A DNA stretch of 64,000 nucleotides, taken from positions 1,488,001 through 1,552,000 of the forward strand of contig NZ_AP027056.1 in the NCBI RefSeq assembly GCF_027924965.1. The letters run 5' to 3'. The notes under the pieces were generated by a model that was not told the DNA's origin, ran no database searches, and worked only from the letters and a program-made list of their open reading frames with translations. Both the position numbers and the translations under genes were made by a program. Positions 43,206 to 51,895 of the stretch are shown here, one piece after another. The stretch is from Limnohabitans sp. TEGF004 (lineage in GTDB: Bacteria > Pseudomonadota > Gammaproteobacteria > Burkholderiales > Burkholderiaceae_C). How positions within the stretch are numbered: position 1 is the stretch's first letter; each line of letters begins with the position of its first letter.

Positions 43206-43594
43206 CCCATCATGAAAACCTACAAAAGCAAAGGCGCGGCTTAAACCGTGTCATTCATGCATTTGGCTACTCCATACAAGGTTTGCAAGCTGCTATGCAT
43301 GAACCTGCGTTCAAGCAAGAGGCTTATCTTGCTTTCGTGTTGATTCCGTTGTCGTTTTACTTAGGTAACAACTGGGTTGAGATTTCAGTTCTTTCAGGAT
43401 CGGTGATTTTCGTTTTGACAGTCGAACTTTTAAACACGGGCTTAGAGTCCGCCATTGATCGTGTTGGCCCCCAATGGCACGATCTTTCTAAGCGTTGCAA
43501 AGACTTAGGGAGCGCAGCTGTTCTGTTGAGCATTCTTCTTTGTATGAGCATTTGGCTAACCGCTCTGTTTTTGAAGTTCTCTCGCTACCTCTGA
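43202..43594 (+). CDS. dgkA: Diacylglycerol kinase DgkA
   Basis: A 130-residue DgkA-type integral membrane kinase with three helices. It shows the family signature VELLNTGLESAIDRVG and KDLGSAAVLLSILL. It phosphorylates diacylglycerol to phosphatidate. It overlaps ppk2 by 4 bp and the CorA-like gene overlaps its 3' end. In this setting it can return diacylglycerol released by the PlcP-like enzyme to phospholipid synthesis when phosphate returns. Confidence 0.92.
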   Translation: MTHHENLQKQRRGLNRVIHAFGYSIQGLQAAMHEPAFKQEAYLAFVLIPLSFYLGNNWVEISVLSGSVIFVLTVELLNTGLESAIDRVGPQWHDLSKRCKDLGSAAVLLSILLCMSIWLTALFLKFSRYL

Positions 43595-45006
43595 AAGAAC
43601 GCCTGCGCATAAGGGATGCGATTGGTCCTCATCTGTTGGAACCAGATACGACCATGAGCCGCCAGTTCACAAGCGGTATTGTCATCAGGGAAATAAAACA
43701 GTCATCACGCTACATGTCTCTTAAAAATTTGATCGATATGTTGAACAAACAAAAATTAGTGGATGGCATGGTCCACAGCCAACACATGCACAAGCACGAT
43801 TTTGTTGAATCCTTGCTTCAAAAACAACATGATGCAGAGTTGCAAAACTTCATTGCCAAACAAAGCGCGACCGAACTCGGAAGTTACCTTGATGCATTGC
43901 CATTAGAAGATGCAATGAAGCTTTGGCACAAGATTCCCACGGAACGTGAAAACGATGTACTTTGGGAAATTTCTGATGAGCGGCGAATGGCGCTTGCAGG
44001 AGATCGACAACCCGATTTTGAAGACAGCAAAATCAATGTGTATGAACTCGTCGATGGTCGGCTCAAAAGCATCCCCATTTCAGGCCGTCAAGACTTGGAA
44101 GGAGCCAAACCCATTTGGGTGGACTTGATCAACTCGACCAAAGCCGAACGAATTTTTGTCGGTTCACACTTCGGCGTTGAGTTACCCGATCCAATTGAAG
44201 CAACAGATCTAGAGGTCAGTGCACGTTTTCATGTGGAAGAAAACGACGACATTCATTTGCACTCGAATTTTTTATTCGATCGCGATGGCAACTCCAAGAG
44301 TGTGCCCGTTGCCTTTATCTTGCACGGTGGCGTTTTATTTTCACTGCGAAACGAAGAGCTTTCAGTGTTTCGTTTACAACGGCGCAGAGCACTCACGCAA
44401 CCTGGCTATGTCACCGACTGCATCGACCTTTTGTTAGATCTGTACGGCGCAGACGTCGAGGTGTCAGCTGATTCGCTTGAAAACATCTACGCCAAACTCG
44501 GGATCGTCGGTCGCCATGTGTTGAGTGAGGCCATCACCGACCAAGAAGCCGCAGGAATACTGGCAGACATTGCTGAGGAGGAAGACCAAAACGGTCGCAT
44601 CCGAAGTAATATTTTGGATACACAGCGTGCCTTGAGTTTCTTAATGCGAGGACGCTTACTCACACCAGATCAAATCTCTGATGCCAAACAAATTTTGCGC
44701 AACATTGACTCGCTGAACAGCCACACCGCCTTCTTGTTTGACAAGATCAACTTCCTGATGGACGCCACCATTGGTTTCATCAACATCAACCAAAACAAAC
44801 GCGTGAATCAGCTCACCGTATTCAGCGTGGTGTTCATGCCTATCAATATTTTGGCTGGTGTCGGCGGCATGTCTGAGTTCTCCATGATGACTGAAGGCAC
44901 GCCTTGGCCGTTGGCGTTCGGTGGTTTTTTGGTGGGCTCAGCGTTCATCGGCTTGATCACCTACGTCTTGCTCAAGCATTTCGAAACTCGCCGCCTTAAA
45001 AAATAA
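43540..45006 (+). CDS. CorA-like divalent cation transporter with MgtE-N-like domain
   Basis: A roughly 488-residue protein. The first 150 residues (SVFEVLSLPLKERLRIRDAI, then ELGSYLDALPLEDAMKLWHK) resemble the helical MgtE N-domain. Residues about 180-480 follow the CorA plan with a long cytoplasmic part and two C-terminal helices. The pore motif GMN is replaced by GMS (VGGMSEFSMM), so ion choice may differ from magnesium. The start is uncertain: TTG 43540 overlaps dgkA by 55 bp, and ATG 43654 would remove part of the N-domain. Cotranscribed with ppk2-dgkA. Confidence 0.78.
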   Translation: MYEHLANRSVFEVLSLPLKERLRIRDAIGPHLLEPDTTMSRQFTSGIVIREIKQSSRYMSLKNLIDMLNKQKLVDGMVHSQHMHKHDFVESLLQKQHDAELQNFIAKQSATELGSYLDALPLEDAMKLWHKIPTERENDVLWEISDERRMALAGDRQPDFEDSKINVYELVDGRLKSIPISGRQDLEGAKPIWVDLINSTKAERIFVGSHFGVELPDPIEATDLEVSARFHVEENDDIHLHSNFLFDRDGNSKSVPVAFILHGGVLFSLRNEELSVFRLQRRRALTQPGYVTDCIDLLLDLYGADVEVSADSLENIYAKLGIVGRHVLSEAITDQEAAGILADIAEEEDQNGRIRSNILDTQRALSFLMRGRLLTPDQISDAKQILRNIDSLNSHTAFLFDKINFLMDATIGFININQNKRVNQLTVFSVVFMPINILAGVGGMSEFSMMTEGTPWPLAFGGFLVGSAFIGLITYVLLKHFETRRLKK

Positions 45007-45239
45007 TGCGAAACACCGACATGACTTATCACAAACACGATTCTTCTGAAATCAAAGACGATGGCTTGCGTTACAGCAAGAAGAAAAATGGTTCTCCGTT
45101 TGAGGGCACTGGCAGAACGGGCGAGATGATGAGTTGCATCAAATGCGGCACACACAAGCCAAGATCGAGTGGCTCGTTTCGCCGTTTCTTAAATGCCAAC
45201 CATTTTTTTTGCGGTGAGTGCCGCGTGGTTTCGGCCTAA
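45006..45239 (+). CDS. Small zinc-ribbon-like protein
   Basis: A 77-residue protein with two CxxC pairs (CIKCG and CGECR) 19 residues apart and a basic middle (KPRSSGSFRRFLNANHFF), typical of a small zinc ribbon. Function is unknown. It starts one base inside the CorA-like stop (TAATG) and overlaps the convergent phoR stop by 4 bp. Similar short proteins occur in related betaproteobacteria, as far as I recall. Met at 45021 is an alternative start. Confidence 0.7.
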   Translation: MRNTDMTYHKHDSSEIKDDGLRYSKKKNGSPFEGTGRTGEMMSCIKCGTHKPRSSGSFRRFLNANHFFCGECRVVSA

Positions 45240-46585
45240 GTGGGCTGGCACCATCGGGTCGATGGGAAAACTAATTTGAAGCACGACCCCTGCCCCACCT
45301 CGCTGGTGATCGACAAGCTACCCCCGTGACGCTGCATCACGTGTTTGACAATCGCCAGACCCAAACCTGTGCCTCCCGATTCGCGTGAGCGGCTTCGGTC
45401 GACACGGTAAAAACGCTCCGTCAAGCGCGGCAAATGCTCTGCAGCGATCCCTGGTCCTGTGTCACGAACGGCGATGAACAAGCTGCCATCAATCCCTTGG
45501 TCGACATTGACCTGGATCTGTCCACCTGCTGGGGTGTAACGCACGGCGTTGCTCACCAAATTGGACAAAGCACTTTGCAGTTCACGCGCCTCGCCCATCA
45601 ACGATGCACCGCCAAGCAAAGGATTCACTTCAAATTGAATAATCTGAGCTGCGGCACCTTGAGAAATGACATCGGAGAGTCCGCGTGCCTCAGACTCGCA
45701 GGTTTTCAATAAGCTCATCAAGGGCGTTGTGTTCAAGAAATTAGGCACCGGACTGCCCTCTAAGCGAGAGAGGGTGAGCAAGTCCTCCACCAAACCCTGC
45801 ATGCGAACGGCTTGCACTGCCATCAAGGCCAGATAGCGTTTTTGCTCGTCGGCGGTCAGTGGTAGCGTTTGCAAGGTTTCGACAAAGCCAGACATCACCG
45901 TCAAAGGGGTTCGAATTTCGTGCGACACGTTGGCCACAAAATCTCGGCGCATGGCTTCAGCTTGCTCCAGCAACGTGACATCACGTGTGAGCAGCAACTG
46001 CTTTCCTTCGCCATAGCGATGACGCTGCACAGAGATGAGCACAGGCCGCTCCATACGGTGTCGATGGCCCGCAATCACCACAGGATCCACAGGATTTTCA
46101 ACTGCCATATAGGCCGTGAAAATGGGATCGCGAAGTAGATTACCCACGCGCTGCATGACATCACGCTCAGGATGAACACCTAGGTGAGTAGCTGCCGTTT
46201 GGTTGCACCACTCAATTTGTGCCTGGGCATCCAACATCAGCACACCGTTGGGTGAGGCTTGAATAGCAGAGAGGAAATCTTTGAGTCGTTGCTCGCCAGC
46301 ATTGATGTTGCGCTCACGGTCGCGTAAGAGCTTACGGGCACGATCTAGGACAACGCCCCACCAGCCTGACATTTGCGGCGCCATGGCCAAATCACCATGA
46401 CGCAACCAAGAACGCACGCGATAGCCACGCCATGCATCGACCAACATCCAAAGCAAGCCCGCGATCAACGCACCAAGCAACACATAAAGTGATCGCAGTT
46501 GCTGATCCCCCATGACAGCCCACGAAAAACCAATCGCGGCGCCAAAGGCCAAGAGGGAAAGAAACGAGAGAAAGCGACTAATCAC
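45236..46585 (-). CDS. phoR: Phosphate-sensing histidine kinase PhoR
   Basis: A 449-residue membrane histidine kinase with two N-terminal helices (about 4-50) and a basic linker. A PAS domain spans about 100-205 (FLSAIQASPNGVLMLDAQAQ). The DHp domain has the phosphoaccepting SHEIRTPLTVMSGF near residue 220, and the HATPase domain shows NLVSNAVRYTP and GTGLGLAIVKHV. Domain order and the phoB neighbour identify it as PhoR, which senses phosphate sufficiency through PstSCAB-PhoU. It is the last gene of the pst-pho operon. Confidence 0.94.
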   Translation of the reverse strand: MISRFLSFLSLLAFGAAIGFSWAVMGDQQLRSLYVLLGALIAGLLWMLVDAWRGYRVRSWLRHGDLAMAPQMSGWWGVVLDRARKLLRDRERNINAGEQRLKDFLSAIQASPNGVLMLDAQAQIEWCNQTAATHLGVHPERDVMQRVGNLLRDPIFTAYMAVENPVDPVVIAGHRHRMERPVLISVQRHRYGEGKQLLLTRDVTLLEQAEAMRRDFVANVSHEIRTPLTVMSGFVETLQTLPLTADEQKRYLALMAVQAVRMQGLVEDLLTLSRLEGSPVPNFLNTTPLMSLLKTCESEARGLSDVISQGAAAQIIQFEVNPLLGGASLMGEARELQSALSNLVSNAVRYTPAGGQIQVNVDQGIDGSLFIAVRDTGPGIAAEHLPRLTERFYRVDRSRSRESGGTGLGLAIVKHVMQRHGGSLSITSEVGQGSCFKLVFPSTRWCQPT

Positions 46586-46602
46586 AGGAACCTTGCATCG
46601 GT

Positions 46603-47289
46603 TTAGATCTGATGGGTGATTCTGTATCCTACGCCACGAACGGTCTCAACCATGCTGCCCGCATCACCCAAAGCCTCGCGCAAACGCTTGACATGCACAT
46701 CCACCGTGCGTTCTTCGATGAACACATGGTCGCCCCACACGCGGTCTAGCAGCTGACTGCGGCTGTGCACACGCTCGGCGTGGTGCATCAAGTAGTTGAG
46801 CAACTTGAACTCCGTGGGACCAAGCTTGATGCCTTGGTCGTTGAAGCTGACACGGTGCGTAGAACCATCCAACTGCAAGCCACCAATGCGCACCACATCA
46901 CTGGCTTGCTCAGGGGCGCGGCGGCGCAACACGGCACGGATACGGGCCAACAGCTCTTGGGTAGAAAACGGTTTGGTAATGTAGTCATCCGCACCGGCAT
47001 CCAAGCCTGCAATCTTGTCGGGCTCATCACCGCGTGCAGTGAGCATCAAAATCGGCGTGGTTTTGGTACGTGGATCGGCACGCCAGCGACGGGCCAGCTC
47101 TAAACCACTTTGACCTGGCAGCATCCAATCGAGCAAGATGACATCAGGCAACACTTCGTCGATGTGCTTTTGCGCAGCCACACCATCACCCGCCAACATC
47201 GGCAGCATGCCGTTGTGGCGCAAATTGATTGAAATGAGTTCAGCAATCGCTGACTCATCTTCAACCACCAAAACGCGTGCAATTTTCAT
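46603..47289 (-). CDS. phoB: Phosphate regulon response regulator PhoB
   Basis: A 228-residue OmpR-family regulator. The receiver has the acidic pocket EDE at residues 10-12, phosphoacceptor Asp54 (ILLDWMLPG), the TARGDE segment and Lys in ITKPFS. The winged-helix domain (about 130-225) ends with VDVHVKRLREALG and the wing GVGYRI. It should bind the Pho boxes listed in this window. It lies between phoU and phoR. Confidence 0.95.
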   Translation of the reverse strand: MKIARVLVVEDESAIAELISINLRHNGMLPMLAGDGVAAQKHIDEVLPDVILLDWMLPGQSGLELARRWRADPRTKTTPILMLTARGDEPDKIAGLDAGADDYITKPFSTQELLARIRAVLRRRAPEQASDVVRIGGLQLDGSTHRVSFNDQGIKLGPTEFKLLNYLMHHAERVHSRSQLLDRVWGDHVFIEERTVDVHVKRLREALGDAGSMVETVRGVGYRITHQI

Positions 47290-47306
47290 TGTCCAAAAAC
47301 TTTCAA

Positions 47307-48008
47307 TCAGCTCATTGACGATTCGACATCCGCCAAGGGGGTGTGACGCACGTCTTCACCCTTGACGATGTAGATGATGAATTCAGCAATGTTTTTGGAA
47401 TGGTCACCAATGCGCTCAATCGCTTTGGCAATGAACAACAAGTCCAAGCTGGCCGAAATGGTGCGTGGGTCTTCCATCATGTAAGTGATGAGCTTGCGCA
47501 CAAAGCCGTCGAACTCTTTGTCGATTTCGTTGTCTTCGCGCAAGATGCTCACCGCCATCGGCACATCCAAACGCGCAAACGCATCCAACGCTTTGCGCAA
47601 CAAACCCGAAGCCAAATCAGCCGACACACGCAAATCGCTAGACGGCAAAGAACGTGGTGCCGAGCCTTCAATGATGGACTTGACCATGCGGGCAATCTTG
47701 GCCGCCTCGTCGCCCACACGCTCTAAGTTGGCGGTGGTTTTGGACATGGCCATGAGCAAGCGCAAATCGCGTGCCGTCGGTTGGCGTCGGCCAATGACCG
47801 ATGCGATTTCGCGGTCAATTTCAACTTCCAAGCTGTTGACTTTGTTTTCAGTCACCAACACATCGTCAGCCGCTTCGGGGCTGAACTGAGACAAAGCGAA
47901 CACAGCTTGGCGAATTTGTGATTCCACCAAACCACCCAACTCCATCACGTGCGAAGAGATGTTGTTGAGGTCGGAATCAAACTGTGAGGACAGGTGTTTT
48001 TCTGGCAT
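47307..48008 (-). CDS. phoU: Phosphate signalling regulator PhoU
   Basis: A 233-residue all-helical protein with two PhoU repeats (about 15-105 and 120-210). Metal-binding-like motifs are visible (ENKVNSLEVEID and DNEIDKEF). PhoU relays transporter state to PhoR and restrains phosphate uptake. It is encoded 13 bp after pstB. Confidence 0.95.
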   Translation of the reverse strand: MPEKHLSSQFDSDLNNISSHVMELGGLVESQIRQAVFALSQFSPEAADDVLVTENKVNSLEVEIDREIASVIGRRQPTARDLRLLMAMSKTTANLERVGDEAAKIARMVKSIIEGSAPRSLPSSDLRVSADLASGLLRKALDAFARLDVPMAVSILREDNEIDKEFDGFVRKLITYMMEDPRTISASLDLLFIAKAIERIGDHSKNIAEFIIYIVKGEDVRHTPLADVESSMS

Positions 48009-48021
48009 GGTGTTCTCCTAA

Positions 48022-48798
48022 TTAGCCGAAGCGGCCAGTGATGTAGTCTTCTGTGGCGGTTTTGTTGGGTTTGAAGAAGATTTGCTCGGTCTCGCCAAAC
48101 TCCACCAATTCACCCAAATACATATAGGCCGTGTAGTCGCTGCAACGCGCAGCTTGCTGCATGTTGTGGGTCACGATGGCAATGGTGTAGTCGGCCTTGA
48201 GTTCGTGCACCAACTCCTCCACCTTGCCAGTCGAAATAGGGTCCAGCGCCGAGGTGGGCTCGTCCAACAACAAGACCGAGGGCTTCACCGCCACGCTGCG
48301 CGCAATGCACAAACGCTGCTGCTGACCGCCAGAGAGTGACAAACCGTTTTGGCCGAGTTTGTCTTTGACTTCTGTCCAAAGCGCTGCTTTGGTCAAGGCC
48401 CATTCCACACGTTCGTCCATCTCAGTTTTGCTGAGGTTTTCGTACAAACGCACACCGAAGGCAATGTTGTCGTAAATGGTCATCGGGAACGGCGTGGGCT
48501 TTTGGAACACCATGCCAATGCGGGCACGCAGCAAGTTCAAATCTTGCTTGGGGTCCAAAATGTTTTGGCCGTAAAAGTTGATTTCACCTTCGGCACGTTG
48601 GCCTGGGTACAAGCTGTACATGCGGTTCAAGGTGCGCAGCAAGGTGGACTTGCCGCAGCCTGATGGGCCAATGAAGGCGGTCACTTTGCGCTCGGCAATG
48701 TCCATGGTGACATTGCGCAAGCCTTGAAACTTGCCATAGAAGAAGTTCAGGTCGCGAACTTCGATGGCGTTTTTGGGTGCTGTTTTGATTTCAGACAT
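48022..48798 (-). CDS. pstB: Phosphate ABC transporter ATP-binding protein PstB
   Basis: A 258-residue ABC ATPase. Walker A is [18 protein letters not shown], the signature is [16 protein letters not shown] and Walker B is [13 protein letters not shown]. The PstB-specific [19 protein letters not shown] is present. I chose ATG 48798 ([10 protein letters not shown]); a TTG four codons upstream is possible. Confidence 0.95.
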   Translation of the reverse strand: MSEIKTAPKNAIEVRDLNFFYGKFQGLRNVTMDIAERKVTAFIGPSGCGKSTLLRTLNRMYSLYPGQRAEGEINFYGQNILDPKQDLNLLRARIGMVFQKPTPFPMTIYDNIAFGVRLYENLSKTEMDERVEWALTKAALWTEVKDKLGQNGLSLSGGQQQRLCIARSVAVKPSVLLLDEPTSALDPISTGKVEELVHELKADYTIAIVTHNMQQAARCSDYTAYMYLGELVEFGETEQIFFKPNKTATEDYITGRFG

Positions 48799-48816
48799 GT
48801 TTAAATCCAATTGAAA

Positions 48817-49671
48817 TTACGAGCTGACTTTGTCGCGGAAGAACACACGTGCCAAGATGTTGAGCACGAGCACGGTCAATGTGATGAGCAGCGCACCAGC
48901 CCATGCCAAGCGCACCCAGTTGTCATAGGGGCTCATGGCGAACTGGAAAATCACCACAGGTAAATTGGCCATCGGTGCGCCCATGTTGGTGCTGAAAAAT
49001 TGGTTGTTCAACGCAGTGAACAACAAAGGTGCGGTCTCGCCGCTGATGCGGGCCACCGCCAATAACAAGCCAGTCATCACGCCACTTTTGGCGGCGCGCA
49101 AGGTGATGAAGGTGGACACCTTCCAACGTGGCGCGCCTAAGGCAAATGCGGCTTCGCGCAAACTGCCGGGTACCAAGCGCAGCATGTTTTCGGTGGTGCG
49201 CATGATGACGGGCACCGCGATAAGTGACAAAGCCAAACTGCCCGCATAACCCGAGAAGTTGCCCACGGTGGCCACCGCAATCGCGTACACAAACAAGCCC
49301 AACACGATGGAGGGGGCAGACAACATGATGTCGGTGACAAAGCGGGTCAGCTCGGCCGTTTTGCTTTCGTCGCCGTACTCGGTCAGGTACACACCGGCCA
49401 AGATGCCCACGGGTGTGGACACCAACACGGTCAAGCCCACGATCATCAAGCTGCCCACAATCGCGTTGCGCAAACCACCGCCTTCGGTGCCGGGTGCTGG
49501 TGTATCACTGGTGAGCAAGTTCGCATCCAGTGCGGACAGGCCGTTGGCAAATAAGACATAGAGAATCCAAAGCAACACAGCCAAGCCAATGGCCATCGCT
49601 GTCATCGAAAACACCAAGCCCAATAGGCTGGTGATTCGACGCTTTGTATAAAGTTGATTGTTCATTTCCAT
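48817..49671 (-). CDS. pstA: Phosphate ABC transporter permease PstA
   Basis: A 284-residue permease with six helices and the binding-protein-dependent EAA-type loop (REAAFALGAPRWKVSTFITL). The N-terminus (KRRITSLLGLVFSMTAMAIG) and the SAPSIVLGLFVYAI segment match PstA. It follows pstC by 9 bp. Confidence 0.94.
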   Translation of the reverse strand: MEMNNQLYTKRRITSLLGLVFSMTAMAIGLAVLLWILYVLFANGLSALDANLLTSDTPAPGTEGGGLRNAIVGSLMIVGLTVLVSTPVGILAGVYLTEYGDESKTAELTRFVTDIMLSAPSIVLGLFVYAIAVATVGNFSGYAGSLALSLIAVPVIMRTTENMLRLVPGSLREAAFALGAPRWKVSTFITLRAAKSGVMTGLLLAVARISGETAPLLFTALNNQFFSTNMGAPMANLPVVIFQFAMSPYDNWVRLAWAGALLITLTVLVLNILARVFFRDKVSS

Positions 49672-49680
49672 AAAAACCTT

Positions 49681-50691
49681 TTAGTTACCTTTGGCTTTTT
49701 CGGCGCGCAAGATCATCACCTTCGCCATGGCCAGCACCACAAAGGTGATGACAAACAGCAAGAAGCCCAGTGCAAACAAGGTGGAAAAATGTAAGGCCTC
49801 GGCCTCGCCAAACTCATTGGCCAACACGGACGCAATGGACGTGCCGGGCGAGAACAACGAGGTGGGCATGCGGTTGGCATTGCCAATCACAAAGGTCACC
49901 GCCATGGTCTCGCCCAAGGCACGACCCAGACCCAACATGATGCCGCCGATCACACCTTTTTGCGTGTATGGCAACACCACTTTGCGCACCACTTCCCATG
50001 TGGTGCAACCCAAGCCATAAGCAGACTCACGCAGAATGGGCGGCGTGATTTCAAACACATCGCGCATCACCGCAGCCACAAACGGCAACACCATAAAGGC
50101 CAACACAATGCCAGCCGCCAAGATGCCCATGCCGTTGGTGGCACCGCCAAACAAAAAGCCCACCAAAGGCATGCCGCCCAGCACTTGCTGCAAAGGCACT
50201 TGCACGTAATCGGCAAACAACGGGGCAAACACAAACAAGCCAAACATGCCGTAGATGATGGACGGCACAGCGGCCAGCAACTCAATCGACGTGCCCAAGG
50301 GGCGACGCAACCACACAGGGCAGGTCTCGGTCAAAAACACGGCTACGCCGAAGGCCAAAGGTACGGCCAATAACAGTGCAATGCCTGCGCTGGCCATGGT
50401 GCCGACGATGGCAATGGCAGCACCAAAATCTTCGTTGATGATGTCCCACTCGACATGCCACAAAAAGTGAAAACCAAACTTTTGAAAAGTGGGCCATGCA
50501 TTCACAAACAAGGAAATGATGATGCCCAACAAGGCCGCCAACACCAGCAACGAAAACGCTTGCGTGATGCGGTGAAAGAAGAAATCTTGCGTGCGTTGCT
50601 TCTTGGCAACCGCCACCATGTCAGCACTCACGGCTTGACCTGATTCTTCTTGCAAAAAATTTTGTGAGCTCATGACAGACCCTAGACTCAT
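49681..50691 (-). CDS. pstC: Phosphate ABC transporter permease PstC
   Basis: A 336-residue permease with six helices, the EAA loop RESAYGLGCTTWEVVRKVVL and the PstC pattern LLAAVPSIIYGMFGLFVFAPL. The first 30 residues are a cytoplasmic extension; Met7 (50673) is an alternative start. It is separated from pstS by an 81-bp gap holding a strong hairpin. Confidence 0.94.
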   Translation of the reverse strand: MSLGSVMSSQNFLQEESGQAVSADMVAVAKKQRTQDFFFHRITQAFSLLVLAALLGIIISLFVNAWPTFQKFGFHFLWHVEWDIINEDFGAAIAIVGTMASAGIALLLAVPLAFGVAVFLTETCPVWLRRPLGTSIELLAAVPSIIYGMFGLFVFAPLFADYVQVPLQQVLGGMPLVGFLFGGATNGMGILAAGIVLAFMVLPFVAAVMRDVFEITPPILRESAYGLGCTTWEVVRKVVLPYTQKGVIGGIMLGLGRALGETMAVTFVIGNANRMPTSLFSPGTSIASVLANEFGEAEALHFSTLFALGFLLFVITFVVLAMAKVMILRAEKAKGN

Positions 50692-50718
50692 AGAAATACC
50701 CTACTTCTTAAAAGCCAA

Positions 50719-50755
50719 AATTCCGTCGGCGTGTACAAACCAAGCCGACGGAATT
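50719..50755 (-). promoter_or_regulatory. Hairpin between pstS and pstC
   Basis: A perfect 12-bp stem (AATTCCGTCGGC / GCCGACGGAATT) with a 13-base loop lies 17 bp after the pstS stop. On the minus strand it is followed by TTTTGGCTTTT. It is likely a partial terminator or 3'-end stabiliser that keeps pstS mRNA in excess over pstCAB. Confidence 0.75.
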
Positions 50756-50772
50756 GATTAGCTCAATTCAAA

Positions 50773-51804
50773 TTACTTTTGAATTTGTGTCCACACCTTG
50801 GCGCGGATTTGAGTTGTCAAGCTATCTGGCAAAGCCACGTAGTCGAGATCTTGTGCCATCTTCTTGCCATTGGTGAACGCCCAATCAAAGAACTTGACAG
50901 CTTCAGCAGCAGCCGCTTTGTCGGTGGGTTGCTTGTACATCAAGATGAACGAGGCAGTGCTGATGGGCCAGCTGTTGGCGCCCTTGGCGTTGACCATCGA
51001 CACACCCATACCCGGCACGCTCATCCAGTCAGCGCCCGCAGCAGCGGCTGCAAATGTCAAATCATCAGGTGCCACATATTTGCCGTCGGCGTTTTGCAAC
51101 TGCATGAAGTTCATGTTGTTCTTTTTAACGTACGCGTATTCCACGTAACCCAAAGAACCTTTGACGCGGTTCACGTTGGCGGCCACGCCTTCGTTGCCCT
51201 TACCGCCCACAGAAGAAGCTGCTGGCCACTTGACCGCAGCGCCCTTGCCCACTGTGCTTGACCAGTCTTTGCTGACCGAGGTCAAGTAGTCGGTGAAGTT
51301 GAAGGTAGTGCCCGAGCCGTCAGCGCGGTGCACGATGGTGATGGCTTGGTCTGGCAATTTTTTGCCTGGGTTCAAGGCCGCGATCTTGGGGTCGTTCCAA
51401 TTGGCCACTTTGCCCAAGAACATGTCTGCCAACACGGCACCCGTGATGCGCAATTCGCCCGGCTTGAAGCCTTCCAAGTTCACCACAGGCACAGTGCCAC
51501 CGATGATGGCTGGGAACTGGACCAAGCCTTCTTTGTCGAGGTCTTCACCAGACATGGGCGCGTCTGTCGCACCAAAGGTGACGGTCTTGGCTTTGATTTG
51601 ACGGATACCACCTGAAGAACCAATGGATTGGTAGTTCAAGCCGTTGCCTGTAGCGGCTTTGTAAGCTTCAGCCCACTTGGCGTAGATAGGGAATGGAAAG
51701 GTCGCGCCTGCGCCAGTGATGTCGGCAGCGAAGGCTGAACCCATGGCCAAAGTTGCCATTGCTGCGGCAGCCACAGATTTGATGAATGTACGTTTCGTGT
51801 TCAT
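50773..51804 (-). CDS. pstS: Phosphate ABC transporter substrate-binding protein PstS
   Basis: A 343-residue periplasmic phosphate-binding protein with a standard signal peptide (RTFIKSVAAAAMATLAMGSAFA, cleavage near residue 26). Family motifs are TGAGATFPFPIYAKWAEAY, the phosphate loop SSGGIRQI, FGATDAPMS and HRADGSGTTFNFTDYL. It leads the pstSCAB-phoUBR operon behind a clear Pho box and a TAAAGT -10. Confidence 0.95.
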   Translation of the reverse strand: MNTKRTFIKSVAAAAMATLAMGSAFAADITGAGATFPFPIYAKWAEAYKAATGNGLNYQSIGSSGGIRQIKAKTVTFGATDAPMSGEDLDKEGLVQFPAIIGGTVPVVNLEGFKPGELRITGAVLADMFLGKVANWNDPKIAALNPGKKLPDQAITIVHRADGSGTTFNFTDYLTSVSKDWSSTVGKGAAVKWPAASSVGGKGNEGVAANVNRVKGSLGYVEYAYVKKNNMNFMQLQNADGKYVAPDDLTFAAAAAGADWMSVPGMGVSMVNAKGANSWPISTASFILMYKQPTDKAAAAEAVKFFDWAFTNGKKMAQDLDYVALPDSLTTQIRAKVWTQIQK

Positions 51805-51851
51805 GTGATTCCTTCAGTTGGTTAGAACAGCTGTGACTTTAGCTAGCGATT

Positions 51852-51878
51852 GTGACGGTACTGTGACATATATGACAG
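51852..51878 (-). promoter_or_regulatory. Pho box upstream of pstS
   Basis: Minus strand: CTGTCAT, then ATGTCAC after a 9-bp step and CCGTCAC after an 11-bp step, followed exactly 10 bp later by TAAAGT. This is the clearest PhoB site in the window and served as the reference for the others. Confidence 0.85.
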
Positions 51879-51895
51879 CTCATGCCGGGGCCAAA

